From Actinomycetes bacterium (GTDB taxonomy: Bacteria; Actinomycetota; Actinomycetes; Actinomycetales; Dermatophilaceae), in the NCBI GenBank assembly GCA_029552065.1, contig JAKPEG010000117.1, positions 18,943 through 82,942 of the forward strand: 64,000 nucleotides of DNA. The letters are read 5' to 3'. This document shows, one piece after another, positions 1 through 9,482 of the stretch. Numbering within the stretch: position 1 is the stretch's first letter; every line of letters begins with the position of its first letter. The translations under genes were made by a program, and so were the position numbers. The notes below the pieces were generated by a model. That model did not search any database. It saw only the letters and a program-made list of their open reading frames with translations, and had not been told where the DNA came from.

Positions 1-16
1 GGCATACAGTAACGGC

Positions 17-1015
17 GTGGACCTCGACGCCTACGTCGCCGCGCACTCGCACGAGTGGACGCGGCTCGAGGTGCTGGTGACCCGGCGGGGGACGCTCGAC
101 GGTGCCGAGGCCGACGAACTGCTCGACCTATACCAGCGCGTCGCCACCCACCTGTCGGAGATCCGCTCCACCTCGCCGGAGCCGACCGCGGTCGCCTACC
201 TGTCCTCGCTGCTCGCCCGGGCGCGTTCTCGCGCGGTCGGCACCCGCTCGACCTCGTGGCAGGACGTCCGGCGCTTCCTCGTCGAGACCTTCCCGGCCGC
301 GCTCTACCGCAACCGTCGGTGGTGGGGGATCACTGCGGCGGTCAACGTCGTCGTGGCGGCGGTCATCGGGTGGTGGTTCTACGTCAACCCGCAGTTCGAG
401 AGCGCCCTGGCAAGTCCGGCGGAGATCGAGCAACTCGTGAGCCACGACTTCGCCGACTACTACAGCGAGTATGCCGCCTCGTCCTTCGCCTTCAGGGTGT
501 GGACGAACAATGCGTGGGTCTGCGCGCTGTGCATCTCGCTCGGGGTCCTCGGTGTCCCCGTCGTCCTCGTCCTGTGGCAGAACATCCTCAACCTCGGGGT
601 GATCGGCGCCCTCATGGCGCGCTACGACCGGGCGGGGCTCTTCTTCGGGCTCATCCTCCCGCACGGCCTGCTCGAGCTCACCGCGGTCTTCGTCGCTGCG
701 GGGGTCGGGCTGCGCATCTTCTGGTCGTGGATCGAACCCGGCCCGAGGTCACGGATGACCGCGCTCGCCGAGGAGGCGCGGGCCGCGATGGCGGTTGCCC
801 TCGGGCTCGTCCTCGTGCTGTTCGTCTCCGGGGTCATCGAGGCATTCGTCACCCCGTCGCCGCTGCCGACCTGGGCCCGGATCGGGGTCGGTGTGCTCGC
901 CGAGGTGGCCTTCCTCACCTACGTTTTCACCCTCGGCCGACAGGCCGCGCGCCGTGGCCTCCGCGGCGACGTCGCAGCGATCGACCAGGGCGACTCCGCC
1001 CCCGTCGTGGGCTGA
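17..1015 (+). CDS. SpoIIM-family (stage II sporulation protein M-like) membrane protein
   Basis: This is a 332-residue integral membrane protein starting at GTG. The N-terminal 90 or so residues are soluble and charged. They are followed by about five hydrophobic segments (near residues 104-122, 168-190, 195-215, 223-235, 260-280 and 295-308). The segment LPHGLLELTAVFVAAG is the hallmark of the SpoIIM/DUF95 family. In sporulating Firmicutes SpoIIM belongs to the engulfment complex with SpoIID and SpoIIP. In actinobacteria homologues usually sit beside an RDD-family gene and a MoxR/DUF58 operon, as here, where the MoxR operon converges from the other strand; an RDD gene may lie just outside the window. 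The actinobacterial role is not established, and I infer an envelope function. The start fits the family's usual opening MDLDAYVAAH. Confidence 0.85.
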   Translation: MDLDAYVAAHSHEWTRLEVLVTRRGTLDGAEADELLDLYQRVATHLSEIRSTSPEPTAVAYLSSLLARARSRAVGTRSTSWQDVRRFLVETFPAALYRNRRWWGITAAVNVVVAAVIGWWFYVNPQFESALASPAEIEQLVSHDFADYYSEYAASSFAFRVWTNNAWVCALCISLGVLGVPVVLVLWQNILNLGVIGALMARYDRAGLFFGLILPHGLLELTAVFVAAGVGLRIFWSWIEPGPRSRMTALAEEARAAMAVALGLVLVLFVSGVIEAFVTPSPLPTWARIGVGVLAEVAFLTYVFTLGRQAARRGLRGDVAAIDQGDSAPVVG

Positions 1016-1086
1016 CCCACCGGGAAAGCCTCTGGGAACGCCCAAAGCAGCGGTCGGCAGGCCGGTCGTGAGGGCACGGGGTGAGC

Positions 1087-2382
1087 TCAGAGCAAGCCCT
1101 GGGCCTTGAGCATGAGGTAATGGTCGGCCAGGCGCGGAGGCAACTGGTCGGGCGGGGCGTCGATGACCGCCACACCCATCCTGCCCAGCAGCGCCGCCGT
1201 CCGGTCGCGCAGGGCGAGGGTGCGCTCGGCCGCTGCCGCGGCATAGGCCTCGACCGTCGTCGAGCGGGCGGCCGCCATGGCGGGCAACGCGGGATCGGCC
1301 ACGGACGCGACGACGACCCGGTGGTGGCGGGTGAGCGTGGCGAGGGTGGGCAGCAGCGACTCGTGGATCGCCGCCGGCTCGAGCGCAGTGAGCAGGACGA
1401 CGAGGGAGCGCCGCCGGGACACGTCGGTGATCGCGCTCGCGAGGGTTGTCCACGAGGCCTCGAGCAGGGCCGGGTCGAGCGGGGCCATCGCCTGGACGAG
1501 CTCGCCGAGCAGCGTCGTGCGGTTGGCCGAGGCCGCGACCCGCGCGCGGATCCACCGGTCGCCGGCGAGGAAGTCGACCCGGTCGCCGGCACGCGACGCG
1601 AGGGCCGCGAGCAGCAGGGTCGCGTCCATGGCTGCGTCGAGGCGTGGCATGTCGCCGATCCGGCCGGCGGAGGTCCGCGAGGTGTCGAGCATGAGGATGA
1701 CCCGTCGGTCGCGCTCGGGCTGCCAGGTCCGCACGACGACGCTGCGCCTGCGGGCGGTGGCCCGCCAGTCGATCGAGCGCACGTCGTCACCGTCGACGTA
1801 GTCGCGCAGCGAGTCGAACTCCGTCCCCTGTCCTCGCGTGCGCACGGCCGAGCGGCCGTCGAGCTGGCGCAGCGAGGCCAACCGTGAGGGCAGGTGTTTG
1901 CGCGAGTCGAAGGGCGGCAGGGCGCGCACCGCTCCCGGAACCTCGAAGGCGCGCTGTCGCGCAGCCAGGCGCAGCGGGCCGAAGGAACGGACCGTCACCC
2001 GGTCGGCGAGCCGGTCGCCACGGCGAGTGGGCCGCAAGCGGGTCGTGAGCCGACGCCGCTCGCCGCCGGGGATGCGGACGGTATGCCGGTCTCCCGCCGG
2101 CCCCGCCGACGGTTGCCAGGCGTCGCGCAGGGCCCCGCGCAGGGTGCGTCCCGTGGGGTTGGTCACGAGGACCTGGGAGACCGTCGATTCCCCGAGCCGG
2201 ATCGGTGCGATGGGGGAGCGCTCGAGGACGAGTCGCCCCGGCGGCAGGGCGAGGGCGAGGTCGAGCAGGACCAGGCCGAGGCAGACGAGCAGCCAGAGGA
2301 GCACGGTCCGTCGGGTCGGGTCCAGGACGACCGCGACCGCCCCCAGCCCGACGAGAAGGGGAAGACGCCCGGTCACCGCCAT
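1087..2382 (-). CDS. DUF58-domain protein (vWA-like), MoxR operon
   Basis: This 431-residue protein has two N-terminal membrane segments (about residues 8-50) and then a domain of immunoglobulin-like character. The DUF58 signature follows near residues 190-240: RGTEFDSLRDYVDGDD, SIDWRATARR and then VILMLDTSRT, the last a von Willebrand A-like MIDAS strand. DUF58 proteins are almost always encoded next to a MoxR AAA+ ATPase and are thought to be its partner or substrate. This gene starts 12 bp after the moxR stop and is the last gene of a five-gene, mostly overlapping operon. Its function is inferred from family and context only; a role in envelope or metal-dependent complex maturation is plausible. 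Confidence 0.85.
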   Translation of the reverse strand: MAVTGRLPLLVGLGAVAVVLDPTRRTVLLWLLVCLGLVLLDLALALPPGRLVLERSPIAPIRLGESTVSQVLVTNPTGRTLRGALRDAWQPSAGPAGDRHTVRIPGGERRRLTTRLRPTRRGDRLADRVTVRSFGPLRLAARQRAFEVPGAVRALPPFDSRKHLPSRLASLRQLDGRSAVRTRGQGTEFDSLRDYVDGDDVRSIDWRATARRRSVVVRTWQPERDRRVILMLDTSRTSAGRIGDMPRLDAAMDATLLLAALASRAGDRVDFLAGDRWIRARVAASANRTTLLGELVQAMAPLDPALLEASWTTLASAITDVSRRRSLVVLLTALEPAAIHESLLPTLATLTRHHRVVVASVADPALPAMAAARSTTVEAYAAAAAERTLALRDRTAALLGRMGVAVIDAPPDQLPPRLADHYLMLKAQGLL

Positions 2383-2394
2383 CGCGGGCTCCGA

Positions 2395-3371
<977 letters not shown>

Positions 3372-3375
<4 letters not shown>

Positions 3376-4496
3376 GTGCGGCGGATCTCCTTCTCCAGGG
3401 CCGCGAGGGTCGCGGCCAGGCCGAGCAGGTCTGCGTCGTTGCCGATCGGTGGCCCGTCGAGCAGCCACCCGACGTCGCCGACGGGGCGTCCGGTCGCGTG
3501 GGACACCGCGTCGACGAGCGCGACGGCGGGTGTGCCGGGTGGCAGCCCGAGGTATGCCGTGAGCCGCTTGCGGGTGGCGGCGCGCAGCACGGCGCCGGCC
3601 CGATGGGTGTCGCGGGCCTTGCGGTAGAGCCGCCCGCGGCTCTCGGTCGTCTCGGTCGCGCGGACGACGACGGGCAGCGGCTCGACGACGAGGCGGCCGA
3701 AACGGCGGGCCCGCCACCAGATGACCGCGGCCATGGTGAAGCCGCCCAGGACGAGCATCGAGCCCCACCACACGGGGGTGAACGACTCGCGCTGCTGCGC
3801 GGCCGTCGGTGGGACGTCGCGCAGGTCGGGGACGTACCACACGAGCCGGCTCGAGTGGCCGACGGTGCGCAGGGCGACGGCGGCGTTGTCGGCCTCGTCG
3901 ATGTGCTCGTTCGTCACGACGTCGGTGGACCCCACGAGCACGACCTCGCGCAGGCCGGGGGCCGAGGTGTCCAGGTGCACGGCGAAGCCGTCCGTGACGA
4001 AGCACTGGCTCGTCGACCGGGGGTCCCGATACTCGGACTGGGAACGGGACAGGTGCTCGCCGGCGCGGACGTCGGCGCTCGCGCACCCGCTCGTGAGGGT
4101 GTCCTGGGCACGCGCGGCGTCGCGGACGGTGACACCGGGGGTGAGCGTGCGCACGACGCGGCGGTCCGGGCGCACGAGCACGAGCCGCTGAGCCTCGCCC
4201 GCGAGGGTGCGCAGGGTGAGCAGGGTGGGGTCGCGCAGGTCCGAGGTATTGGTGACGAGCACGGTCGTGTCCGCGTCGATCGTGGTGCGTTCCAGGGCCG
4301 ATTCGCCCTCGGCGACGATGACGTCCACGCCGTGCGTCGCGAGTACCCGGGCGAGAACCTGTGCGCCGTTGAAGGTCGGGTTGGCCGGATGGTATGCCGC
4401 GGAGCTGCTCGGCGCCGGACCGCTCCACGTGAGCAGGGCGGCGGCACCGAGGACCGCTGCGACGACGGCGATCCACTGCCACACGCGCGGCTTCAC
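3372..4496 (-). CDS. DUF4350-domain membrane protein
   Basis: This 374-residue protein has an N-terminal membrane anchor (residues 7-22) and an extracytoplasmic DUF4350-like domain of about 200 residues. Features include NPTFNGAQVLARVLATHGVDV and later a run on LVWYVPDLRDV. A second membrane helix near residues 255-272 is followed by a cytoplasmic tail of about 100 residues. DUF4350 proteins are typically found in MoxR/DUF58 operons of actinobacteria, as here. The gene overlaps both neighbours by four bases (GTGA upstream, ATGA downstream), so translation is probably coupled. Two cysteines in the outer domain (SGCAS and TSQCF) could form a disulfide, which is inference. Biochemical function is unknown. 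Confidence 0.8.
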
Positions 4497-5143
4497 GGAG
4501 TGACCCCGGTGAGCACCGGCTTCGCGGACCGCAGTGCCGTGGCGAGCGCGGCGACCTCGCGCGCGTCGGCCTCGCTCGCGGCATACCGGCCGTAGCGGAC
4601 CGCGTCGAACAGGTCCATCGCCGGGGCGATGCGTGCGGCGTGGTCGGGGAACACCGGGGCGAGCTGTCCACCGACCTCGTGTGCGGTAAGGGATGGGGCC
4701 TCGGTGAGCAGCGTGCGGTCGGCCGCCTCGCGGGCGATCGCCCGGGTGAACTCGACGACGGCGTCACCCCAGCGGCGCTCCCGCAGGGCCGCCTCCCCAC
4801 GGTCGCGGAACTGCACGGCCGACAGGTCGAGGTCGCCGAGCACGGACTCACCGCTCTGGACCGTATGCCGTTCGGCCCGGATCCGGGTGAGCAGGAGGGC
4901 GAGCAGCCCCAGGACGAGGGCGACGACGAGCGCGGTGACGATCGGGCTCACGCCGGGGACGGAACCCGCGGACGGGCCGCCGCCGAAGAGCCGCTGGAAG
5001 AGATCCTCGAGCCACTGCATGATCCGCTGGAACAGCGAACGCCCGTCGTAGTAGTCGTCCTTGCCGAGTTCCTCGCTCACCCAACGGCGGGCCGTCTCGC
5101 CGTCGGGGTCCAGGTCGACCGGTAGCCGCACGGGCCAGGTCAT
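4493..5143 (-). CDS. DUF4129-domain membrane protein
   Basis: This 216-residue protein starts at an ATG that overlaps the upstream gene's stop (ATGA). The first 70 residues are rich in charged and aromatic residues (KDDYYDGRSLFQRIMQWLEDLFQRLF). One membrane helix follows (about residues 74-97) and then a soluble DUF4129-like domain with LSAVQFRDRGEAALRERRWGDAVVEFTRA near its start. DUF4129 is often linked to transglutaminase-like proteins and MoxR operons in actinobacteria, which fits this position between a polytopic membrane protein and the DUF4350 gene. Its role is unknown. Many longer readings of this frame extend upstream but cross the neighbouring gene and are not supported. Confidence 0.8.
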   Translation of the reverse strand: MTWPVRLPVDLDPDGETARRWVSEELGKDDYYDGRSLFQRIMQWLEDLFQRLFGGGPSAGSVPGVSPIVTALVVALVLGLLALLLTRIRAERHTVQSGESVLGDLDLSAVQFRDRGEAALRERRWGDAVVEFTRAIAREAADRTLLTEAPSLTAHEVGGQLAPVFPDHAARIAPAMDLFDAVRYGRYAASEADAREVAALATALRSAKPVLTGVTP

Positions 5144-6210
5144 GAGCCCACCTGGGTCTCGGAGGCGGCCGACCGCAGCAGGACGAGGTCGAAGCCCTCG
5201 GCGCGCATCCGTGCGTCGATGTGGCGCAGCACGGCGACGCCGGCGACGACGGGAGTGACGAGGATCGCCGAGCCGAGCGAGGCGAGGGTGAAGTCGAAGG
5301 TCGAGGCGATGTCGCGCACGACTCGGCTCGGCTCGAAGAGGCCGACGAGCAGGTTGTAGGCGAGCCACTGGGGCAGTTGGAGGACCCAGAAGACGACGAC
5401 CCCGATGACCGAGGCGAGGGCGAAGGTGCCTCCCGTGCTCCAGGCGCGCCCACGCGAGAGGGCCCAGGAGCGGCGCAGCGCGGCGACCGGGCCGAGGTTT
5501 TCGACGACCGCCGCGGGCCCGCTGAGCAGCCAGCGGGGCAGCAGGACGAGGTCGACGGCCACCGCGACGAGGGTGAGCAGCGCCCCGGCGATGAGGATGG
5601 CCGGGACCGGTGCCCGGTTGAGCGCGGCGAGAACGCCGACGAGGACGAGCCACGGGAGCACGAGCGCGGTGAGCAGCAGCGCCTGCGAACCGGCCAGGGC
5701 CCAGAATCGTGGCCGGACCACCGCCCACACGTGGGCGAGGTCGGGCCGGTGGCCGAGCAGCGCTTGCGCACCGAGCGGGGCGAGCACCCCGGCGAGCAGG
5801 AGCACCGCGTATGCCGTGCCCCCCACCCCGAGCAGCGCCGCCCACGAGCGGGCGTCGATGACGGTGGCGACGCCGGTCGAACGCATCCAGGATCCGGCTG
5901 CGGACAGCGAGACGAGGAGCACCGCAGGGACGGCCGTGGCCGCGTTGACGAGGGCCGAGGCTCCCAGGGCGGTGCGGGCGTTGCGGCGGACGAGCTTCGC
6001 GGCCCCGTCGAGGACGTCGGACACCCCGAGCGGGTGCAGCGGGACGATCCCGGGCCGGGCGGAGCGGGTGACGGCATACCGACGCCGGTCGGGCTGCCCG
6101 GGTGTGCTGGCGAGCCCGCGGACGGAGCCGAGGCCGCCGGGAGGCAGGTAGCTGGCGCGCCGGCGCGGCAGGCCCTCGGGCGCGCCCGGCGGCGGTCCGA
6201 AGTCGCTCAC
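5140..6210 (-). CDS. Polytopic membrane protein of the MoxR operon (glycerophosphodiesterase-membrane-domain-like)
   Basis: This 356-residue protein starts at GTG. It has a proline- and arginine-rich cytoplasmic N-terminus (about 55 residues) and about six long hydrophobic segments. The region LGVSDVLDGAAKLVRRNARTALGASALV is typical of actinobacterial proteins annotated with a glycerophosphoryl diester phosphodiesterase membrane domain or DUF7544/DUF7847. No enzymatic domain is visible. It is the first gene of the overlapping MoxR set and starts 19 bp after the uridine-kinase-like gene, so it may be co-transcribed with the aldehyde dehydrogenase genes upstream. Function is inferred only as an envelope component or substrate of the MoxR system. 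Confidence 0.75.
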   Translation of the reverse strand: MSDFGPPPGAPEGLPRRRASYLPPGGLGSVRGLASTPGQPDRRRYAVTRSARPGIVPLHPLGVSDVLDGAAKLVRRNARTALGASALVNAATAVPAVLLVSLSAAGSWMRSTGVATVIDARSWAALLGVGGTAYAVLLLAGVLAPLGAQALLGHRPDLAHVWAVVRPRFWALAGSQALLLTALVLPWLVLVGVLAALNRAPVPAILIAGALLTLVAVAVDLVLLPRWLLSGPAAVVENLGPVAALRRSWALSRGRAWSTGGTFALASVIGVVVFWVLQLPQWLAYNLLVGLFEPSRVVRDIASTFDFTLASLGSAILVTPVVAGVAVLRHIDARMRAEGFDLVLLRSAASETQVGS

Positions 6211-6229
6211 GTGTGCCCCCTGTCGCGCG

Positions 6230-6856
6230 TCAGGCTGGTCCCGACGCTATCAGGCGAGCCGCGGCGCGCTCGGCCGTCCGCGGGTGCCGACACGGGGCGC
6301 CGAGCGACGCGGCCCGCGCGACGATGGCCGGTTCGCGCCGGGCGAGCTCCCAGCCGCGGCGCAGCAGCACCCGCGGGGGTTTGCGCCGCTCGCGCAGGTC
6401 CCGGGCGAGTCGTCGGACGAAGGTGCGCCACCGTCCCTGGCTCACGCAGAAGGCCGCGGCGAGCAAACCCCGGGTGGCGAGGGCGGGGACGATCTCGGCA
6501 CCGAAGATGCCCTCGGCCACGACGAGGTCGCCCGGGCGCGCCGTGACGACCGACGTGCCGGTCGCCCGCGAGAGCCCGATGTCATAGCTCGGGACCGCGG
6601 TCTGCCCGGCCGTGACGAGTTCGGCGAGTGCCTGGAGCGCGGCCTCGGCGCGCCACGAGCGCGGGTCGTCCCAGTCGGGCAACCGGTGACCTCCGCCGAG
6701 GTCGACGATCGGCAGGTCCGGGTCGCCCGCGTCGCGGTAGAAGTCGTCCAGGCGCACCACCGGCCAGCCGTATGCCGTGTGCAGTCGATGCGCCAACCGC
6801 GACTTGCCCGCCCCGGAGGGCCCGGCGAGGACGACGACCCGCCCGTCCGTGGTCAC
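6230..6856 (-). CDS. Uridine kinase-like P-loop NTPase
   Basis: This 208-residue protein begins at GTG three bases after the preceding ALDH-like gene. A P-loop (AGPSGAGKS, residues 11-19) is followed by VRLDDFYRD, the acidic motif after the P-loop in uridine/cytidine kinases and phosphoribulokinases, and by SYDIGLSRATG and VVAEGIFGAE, which match the family's substrate and Walker B regions. The likely reaction is phosphorylation of uridine or a related nucleoside, but the family is broad and the substrate is not proven. The neighbouring ALDHs, deoC, phosphosugar mutase and purine nucleoside phosphorylase support a nucleoside-related role. The frame stays open for another 2 kb upstream through the ALDH genes, and that part is not real coding. 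Confidence 0.8.
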   Translation of the reverse strand: MTTDGRVVVLAGPSGAGKSRLAHRLHTAYGWPVVRLDDFYRDAGDPDLPIVDLGGGHRLPDWDDPRSWRAEAALQALAELVTAGQTAVPSYDIGLSRATGTSVVTARPGDLVVAEGIFGAEIVPALATRGLLAAAFCVSQGRWRTFVRRLARDLRERRKPPRVLLRRGWELARREPAIVARAASLGAPCRHPRTAERAAARLIASGPA

Positions 6857-6858
6857 CC

Positions 6859-7797
6859 TCAGATGCCCTTGGGATGCCAGACGGTCTTGGTCTCGAGGAA
6901 GGCAGTCATCCGGCCCAGGCCCGGCTCGGCGGTCCAGTCGGGCTCGATCGCGGCCGGGCCCGTGCCGGCGGGGCGCAACACCCGGGTCACCGAGTCGGCC
7001 GCCGCGCGTTCGAGCGCCCCCCAGTCGACGCCTGGCGCGTCGGCGGCACCGGTGAGGTCGAGCGCGTCGACGTCGCGGTGGGAGGCGAGCCACGGGGCGA
7101 CCTCGGCGGTGCGGGCGGTGAGCAGGTTGACGACGCCGCCGGGTAGGTCGGAGGTGGCCAGGCATTCGGCGAGGTCGACCGCGGGCAGGGGGCGGCGCTC
7201 GCTCGCGAGGACGACGCACGTGTTGCCCGAGACGATGACCGGGGCGATGACCGACGCGAGGCCGAGCAGCGAACTGCCTTGCGGGGCAAGGACGGCCACG
7301 ACACCGGTCGGTTCGGGCACGGACAGGTCGAAATAGGGCCCGGCCACGGGGTTGAGCCCACCCAGGACCTGGGGGAGCTTGTCGGACCACCCGGCATACC
7401 AGACCCAGCGGTCGATGGTGGCCTCGACCACCCGGCGCGCCTGCGCGGTGGTGAGCCCCTCGGCGGCGGCCACGCCGTCGGCGAACTGGGCGGCCCGGCC
7501 CTGCATGACCTCGGCGACGCGGTAGAGGACCTGCCCCCGGTTGTATGCCGTCGCCCCGCTCCACCCGGCGACGGCGGCACGCGCCGCGACGACGGCGTCC
7601 CGGGCGTCCTTGCGGGAAGCCTGGGCCACGTTGGCGAGGAAGTCCCCGACAGTGTCGCCGGTGGCTGTGGATCCACGGCGGGGGGCCGTGCCGGCGTGAG
7701 GTGCTGCGTGCACGGCATACACCCGGCCGGACTCGCTGCGCGGGAATTTGCCGCCCACGTAGAGCTTGGCGGTCTTGCGGACCTCGAGGTGGCTCAC
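6859..7797 (-). CDS. Half-length aldehyde dehydrogenase-like protein lacking the catalytic domain
   Basis: This 312-residue relative of aldehyde dehydrogenases is much shorter than the normal length near 480. It keeps the N-terminal NAD-binding region (VGGKFPRSESGRVY, AQASRKDARDAVVAARAAVAGWSG, TGVVAVLAPQGSSLLGLASVIAPVIVSGNTCVVL). It then passes from DALDLTGAAD straight to the usual C-terminal strand FLETKTVWHPKG. The segment carrying the active-site glutamate (ELGGK) and cysteine is missing. The frame is intact and the start overlaps the full ALDH stop by GTGA, so this looks like a maintained non-catalytic partner rather than a decayed gene. Tandem long/short ALDH pairs near deoC occur in other actinobacteria (general knowledge). 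A structural or regulatory subunit role is inference. Confidence 0.82.
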   Translation of the reverse strand: MSHLEVRKTAKLYVGGKFPRSESGRVYAVHAAPHAGTAPRRGSTATGDTVGDFLANVAQASRKDARDAVVAARAAVAGWSGATAYNRGQVLYRVAEVMQGRAAQFADGVAAAEGLTTAQARRVVEATIDRWVWYAGWSDKLPQVLGGLNPVAGPYFDLSVPEPTGVVAVLAPQGSSLLGLASVIAPVIVSGNTCVVLASERRPLPAVDLAECLATSDLPGGVVNLLTARTAEVAPWLASHRDVDALDLTGAADAPGVDWGALERAAADSVTRVLRPAGTGPAAIEPDWTAEPGLGRMTAFLETKTVWHPKGI

Positions 7798-9251
7798 GCG
7801 CCCACCTCGCTCGCGACATAGGCGGCGAGGCCGTGGCGGCCGCCCTCCCGGCCGTAGCCGGACTCCTTGTAGCCCCCGAACGGCGAGGTGGGGTCGAACC
7901 GGTTGAAGGTATTGGCCCAGACGACCCCGGCGCGCAGTCGGTCGGCCGTCCACAGCACGCGAGAGCCCTTCTCCGACCAGATGCCGGCCGAGAGACCGTA
8001 GGGGGTGTTGTTGGCCTTGGCGACCGCCTCGGCGGGGGTGCGGAAGGTGAGCACGGACAGCACCGGTCCGAAGACCTCCTCCTGGGCGATCCGGTGGCTC
8101 TGGGCGACACCGGTGAAGACCGTCGGCGGGAACCAATAGCCGCGAGAAGACAATTCGCAGGCCGGCGACCATCGGTTGGCGCCCTCCGCCTCGCCGGCGT
8201 CGGCGAGCTCGCGGATCTTCTCGAGCTGGGCGGCCGAGTTGATCGCGCCGAGGTCGGTGTTCTTGTCCATCGGGTCGCCGACCCGCAGGGTCGCGAGACG
8301 GCGCTGCAGCCGGCGGACGAGGTCGTCGTGGATCGACTCCTGCACGAGCAACCGGGAGCCGGCGCAGCATACGTGCCCCTGGTTGAAGAAGATCCCGTCG
8401 ACGATTCCCTCGACGGCCTGGTCGAGGGCGGCGTCCGCGTAGACGATGTTGGCGGCCTTGCCGCCGAGCTCGAGGGTGAGCCGGGTGCGCGTGCCGGCGA
8501 CGGCTCGGGCGATGAGCTTGCCGACCTCGGTCGAGCCGGTGAAGGCGATCTTGTCGACACCGGGATGCTCGACGAGCGCCTGCCCGGTCGGGCCGGCGCC
8601 GGTGACGATGTTGACGACCCCCGGGGGCAGCCCGGCCTGTTCGCATACCTCGGCGAAGAGCAGCGCCGTGAGCGGCGTGGTCTCGGCGGGCTTGAGGACG
8701 ACGGTGTTGCCGCAGGCGAGGGCGGGGGCGATCTTCCAGGCGAGCATGAGCAGCGGGAAGTTCCACGGGATGATCTGGCCGACCACCCCGAGCGGGCGCG
8801 GCGGGTCGGCGGGGGAGCCGCCGAGGCCGGCATAGCCGAGCTTGTCCGCCCACCCCGCGTGGTAGAAGAAGTGCGCGGCCGCGAGCGGCACGTCGACGTC
8901 GCGGCTCTCCTTGATCGGCTTGCCGTTGTCGAGGGTCTCGAGCACGGCGAACTCGCGGGAGCGCTCCTGGAGGATTCGGGCGATGCGGAAGAGCCACTTG
9001 CCCCGGTCGCGTCCCGAGGTGCGGCTCCACACCCGGGTGTATGCCGTGCGCGCCGCCTTCACCGCCCGGTCGACGTCGGCGGCGTCGGCCTCGGCGACCT
9101 CGGCGAGGACCTCCTCGGTGGCCGGGTTGACCGTCTTGAACGGTGTGCCGTGGCCCTCGACGAAGGCGCCGCCCACGAACAGCCCGTAGCTCGGCCGGAT
9201 GTCGACGATCGCTCGCGACTCAGGGGCCGGTGCGTAGTCGAACCGTGGCAT
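7794..9251 (-). CDS. NAD(P)+-dependent aldehyde dehydrogenase
   Basis: This full-length 485-residue aldehyde dehydrogenase has all the expected motifs. These are PWNFPLLMLAWKIAPALACGN for cofactor binding, FTGSTEVGK, the general-base glutamate in ELGGK (E261) and the nucleophilic cysteine in GHVCCAGSR (C295). A C-terminal FGGYKESGYGREGG follows. It oxidises an aldehyde to the acid. The nearby deoC gives acetaldehyde plus glyceraldehyde 3-phosphate, so acetaldehyde is a reasonable substrate, by inference. It is first in a coupled set with the half-length ALDH and the uridine-kinase-like gene. The upstream 230 bp separate it from a divergent ParB-like gene and should hold its promoter. Confidence 0.93.
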   Translation of the reverse strand: MPRFDYAPAPESRAIVDIRPSYGLFVGGAFVEGHGTPFKTVNPATEEVLAEVAEADAADVDRAVKAARTAYTRVWSRTSGRDRGKWLFRIARILQERSREFAVLETLDNGKPIKESRDVDVPLAAAHFFYHAGWADKLGYAGLGGSPADPPRPLGVVGQIIPWNFPLLMLAWKIAPALACGNTVVLKPAETTPLTALLFAEVCEQAGLPPGVVNIVTGAGPTGQALVEHPGVDKIAFTGSTEVGKLIARAVAGTRTRLTLELGGKAANIVYADAALDQAVEGIVDGIFFNQGHVCCAGSRLLVQESIHDDLVRRLQRRLATLRVGDPMDKNTDLGAINSAAQLEKIRELADAGEAEGANRWSPACELSSRGYWFPPTVFTGVAQSHRIAQEEVFGPVLSVLTFRTPAEAVAKANNTPYGLSAGIWSEKGSRVLWTADRLRAGVVWANTFNRFDPTSPFGGYKESGYGREGGRHGLAAYVASEVGA

Positions 9252-9468
9252 GTCTTCCTCTCCGCTGGGGACTGTTCGTCGCCACCCGGGTCCCTGTCCG
9301 CGCCGACCGGTGGCCGCTGACCGATCATGCTACGGCTGTGGGGTCGGCACGCGACGACGCCGGGTCCGATTGGTCCGATTCCGCCCATCCGGGGCCCTCG
9401 TCGTGCGACGCTGGTGATTCGTTCGCCGGTGCTCGACCCCCCGTGCGCCGGATCAGGGGCCGATCCGC

Positions 9469-9474
9469 AAGGGA
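9469..9474 (+). promoter_or_regulatory. Shine-Dalgarno deciding the GTG start of the ParB-like gene
   Basis: AAGGGA lies 8 nt before the GTG at 9483. An earlier in-frame start at 9327 has no such site and would add residues of low-complexity, shadow-like composition, so 9483 is preferred. Confidence 0.6.
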
Positions 9475-9482
9475 GTGCTCTC

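Noticed and set aside
128..664. Long open frames on the opposite strand of nearly every gene (for example opposite the SpoIIM gene)
   Set aside because: High G+C depletes stop codons in several frames, and these translations have no domain motifs, low-complexity Arg/Pro/Ala composition and lie fully inside recognised genes.
6859..7797. Half-length ALDH as a pseudogene
   Set aside because: The frame is intact with overlapping start and stop junctions to both neighbours and a conserved C-terminal strand; it is annotated as a gene.
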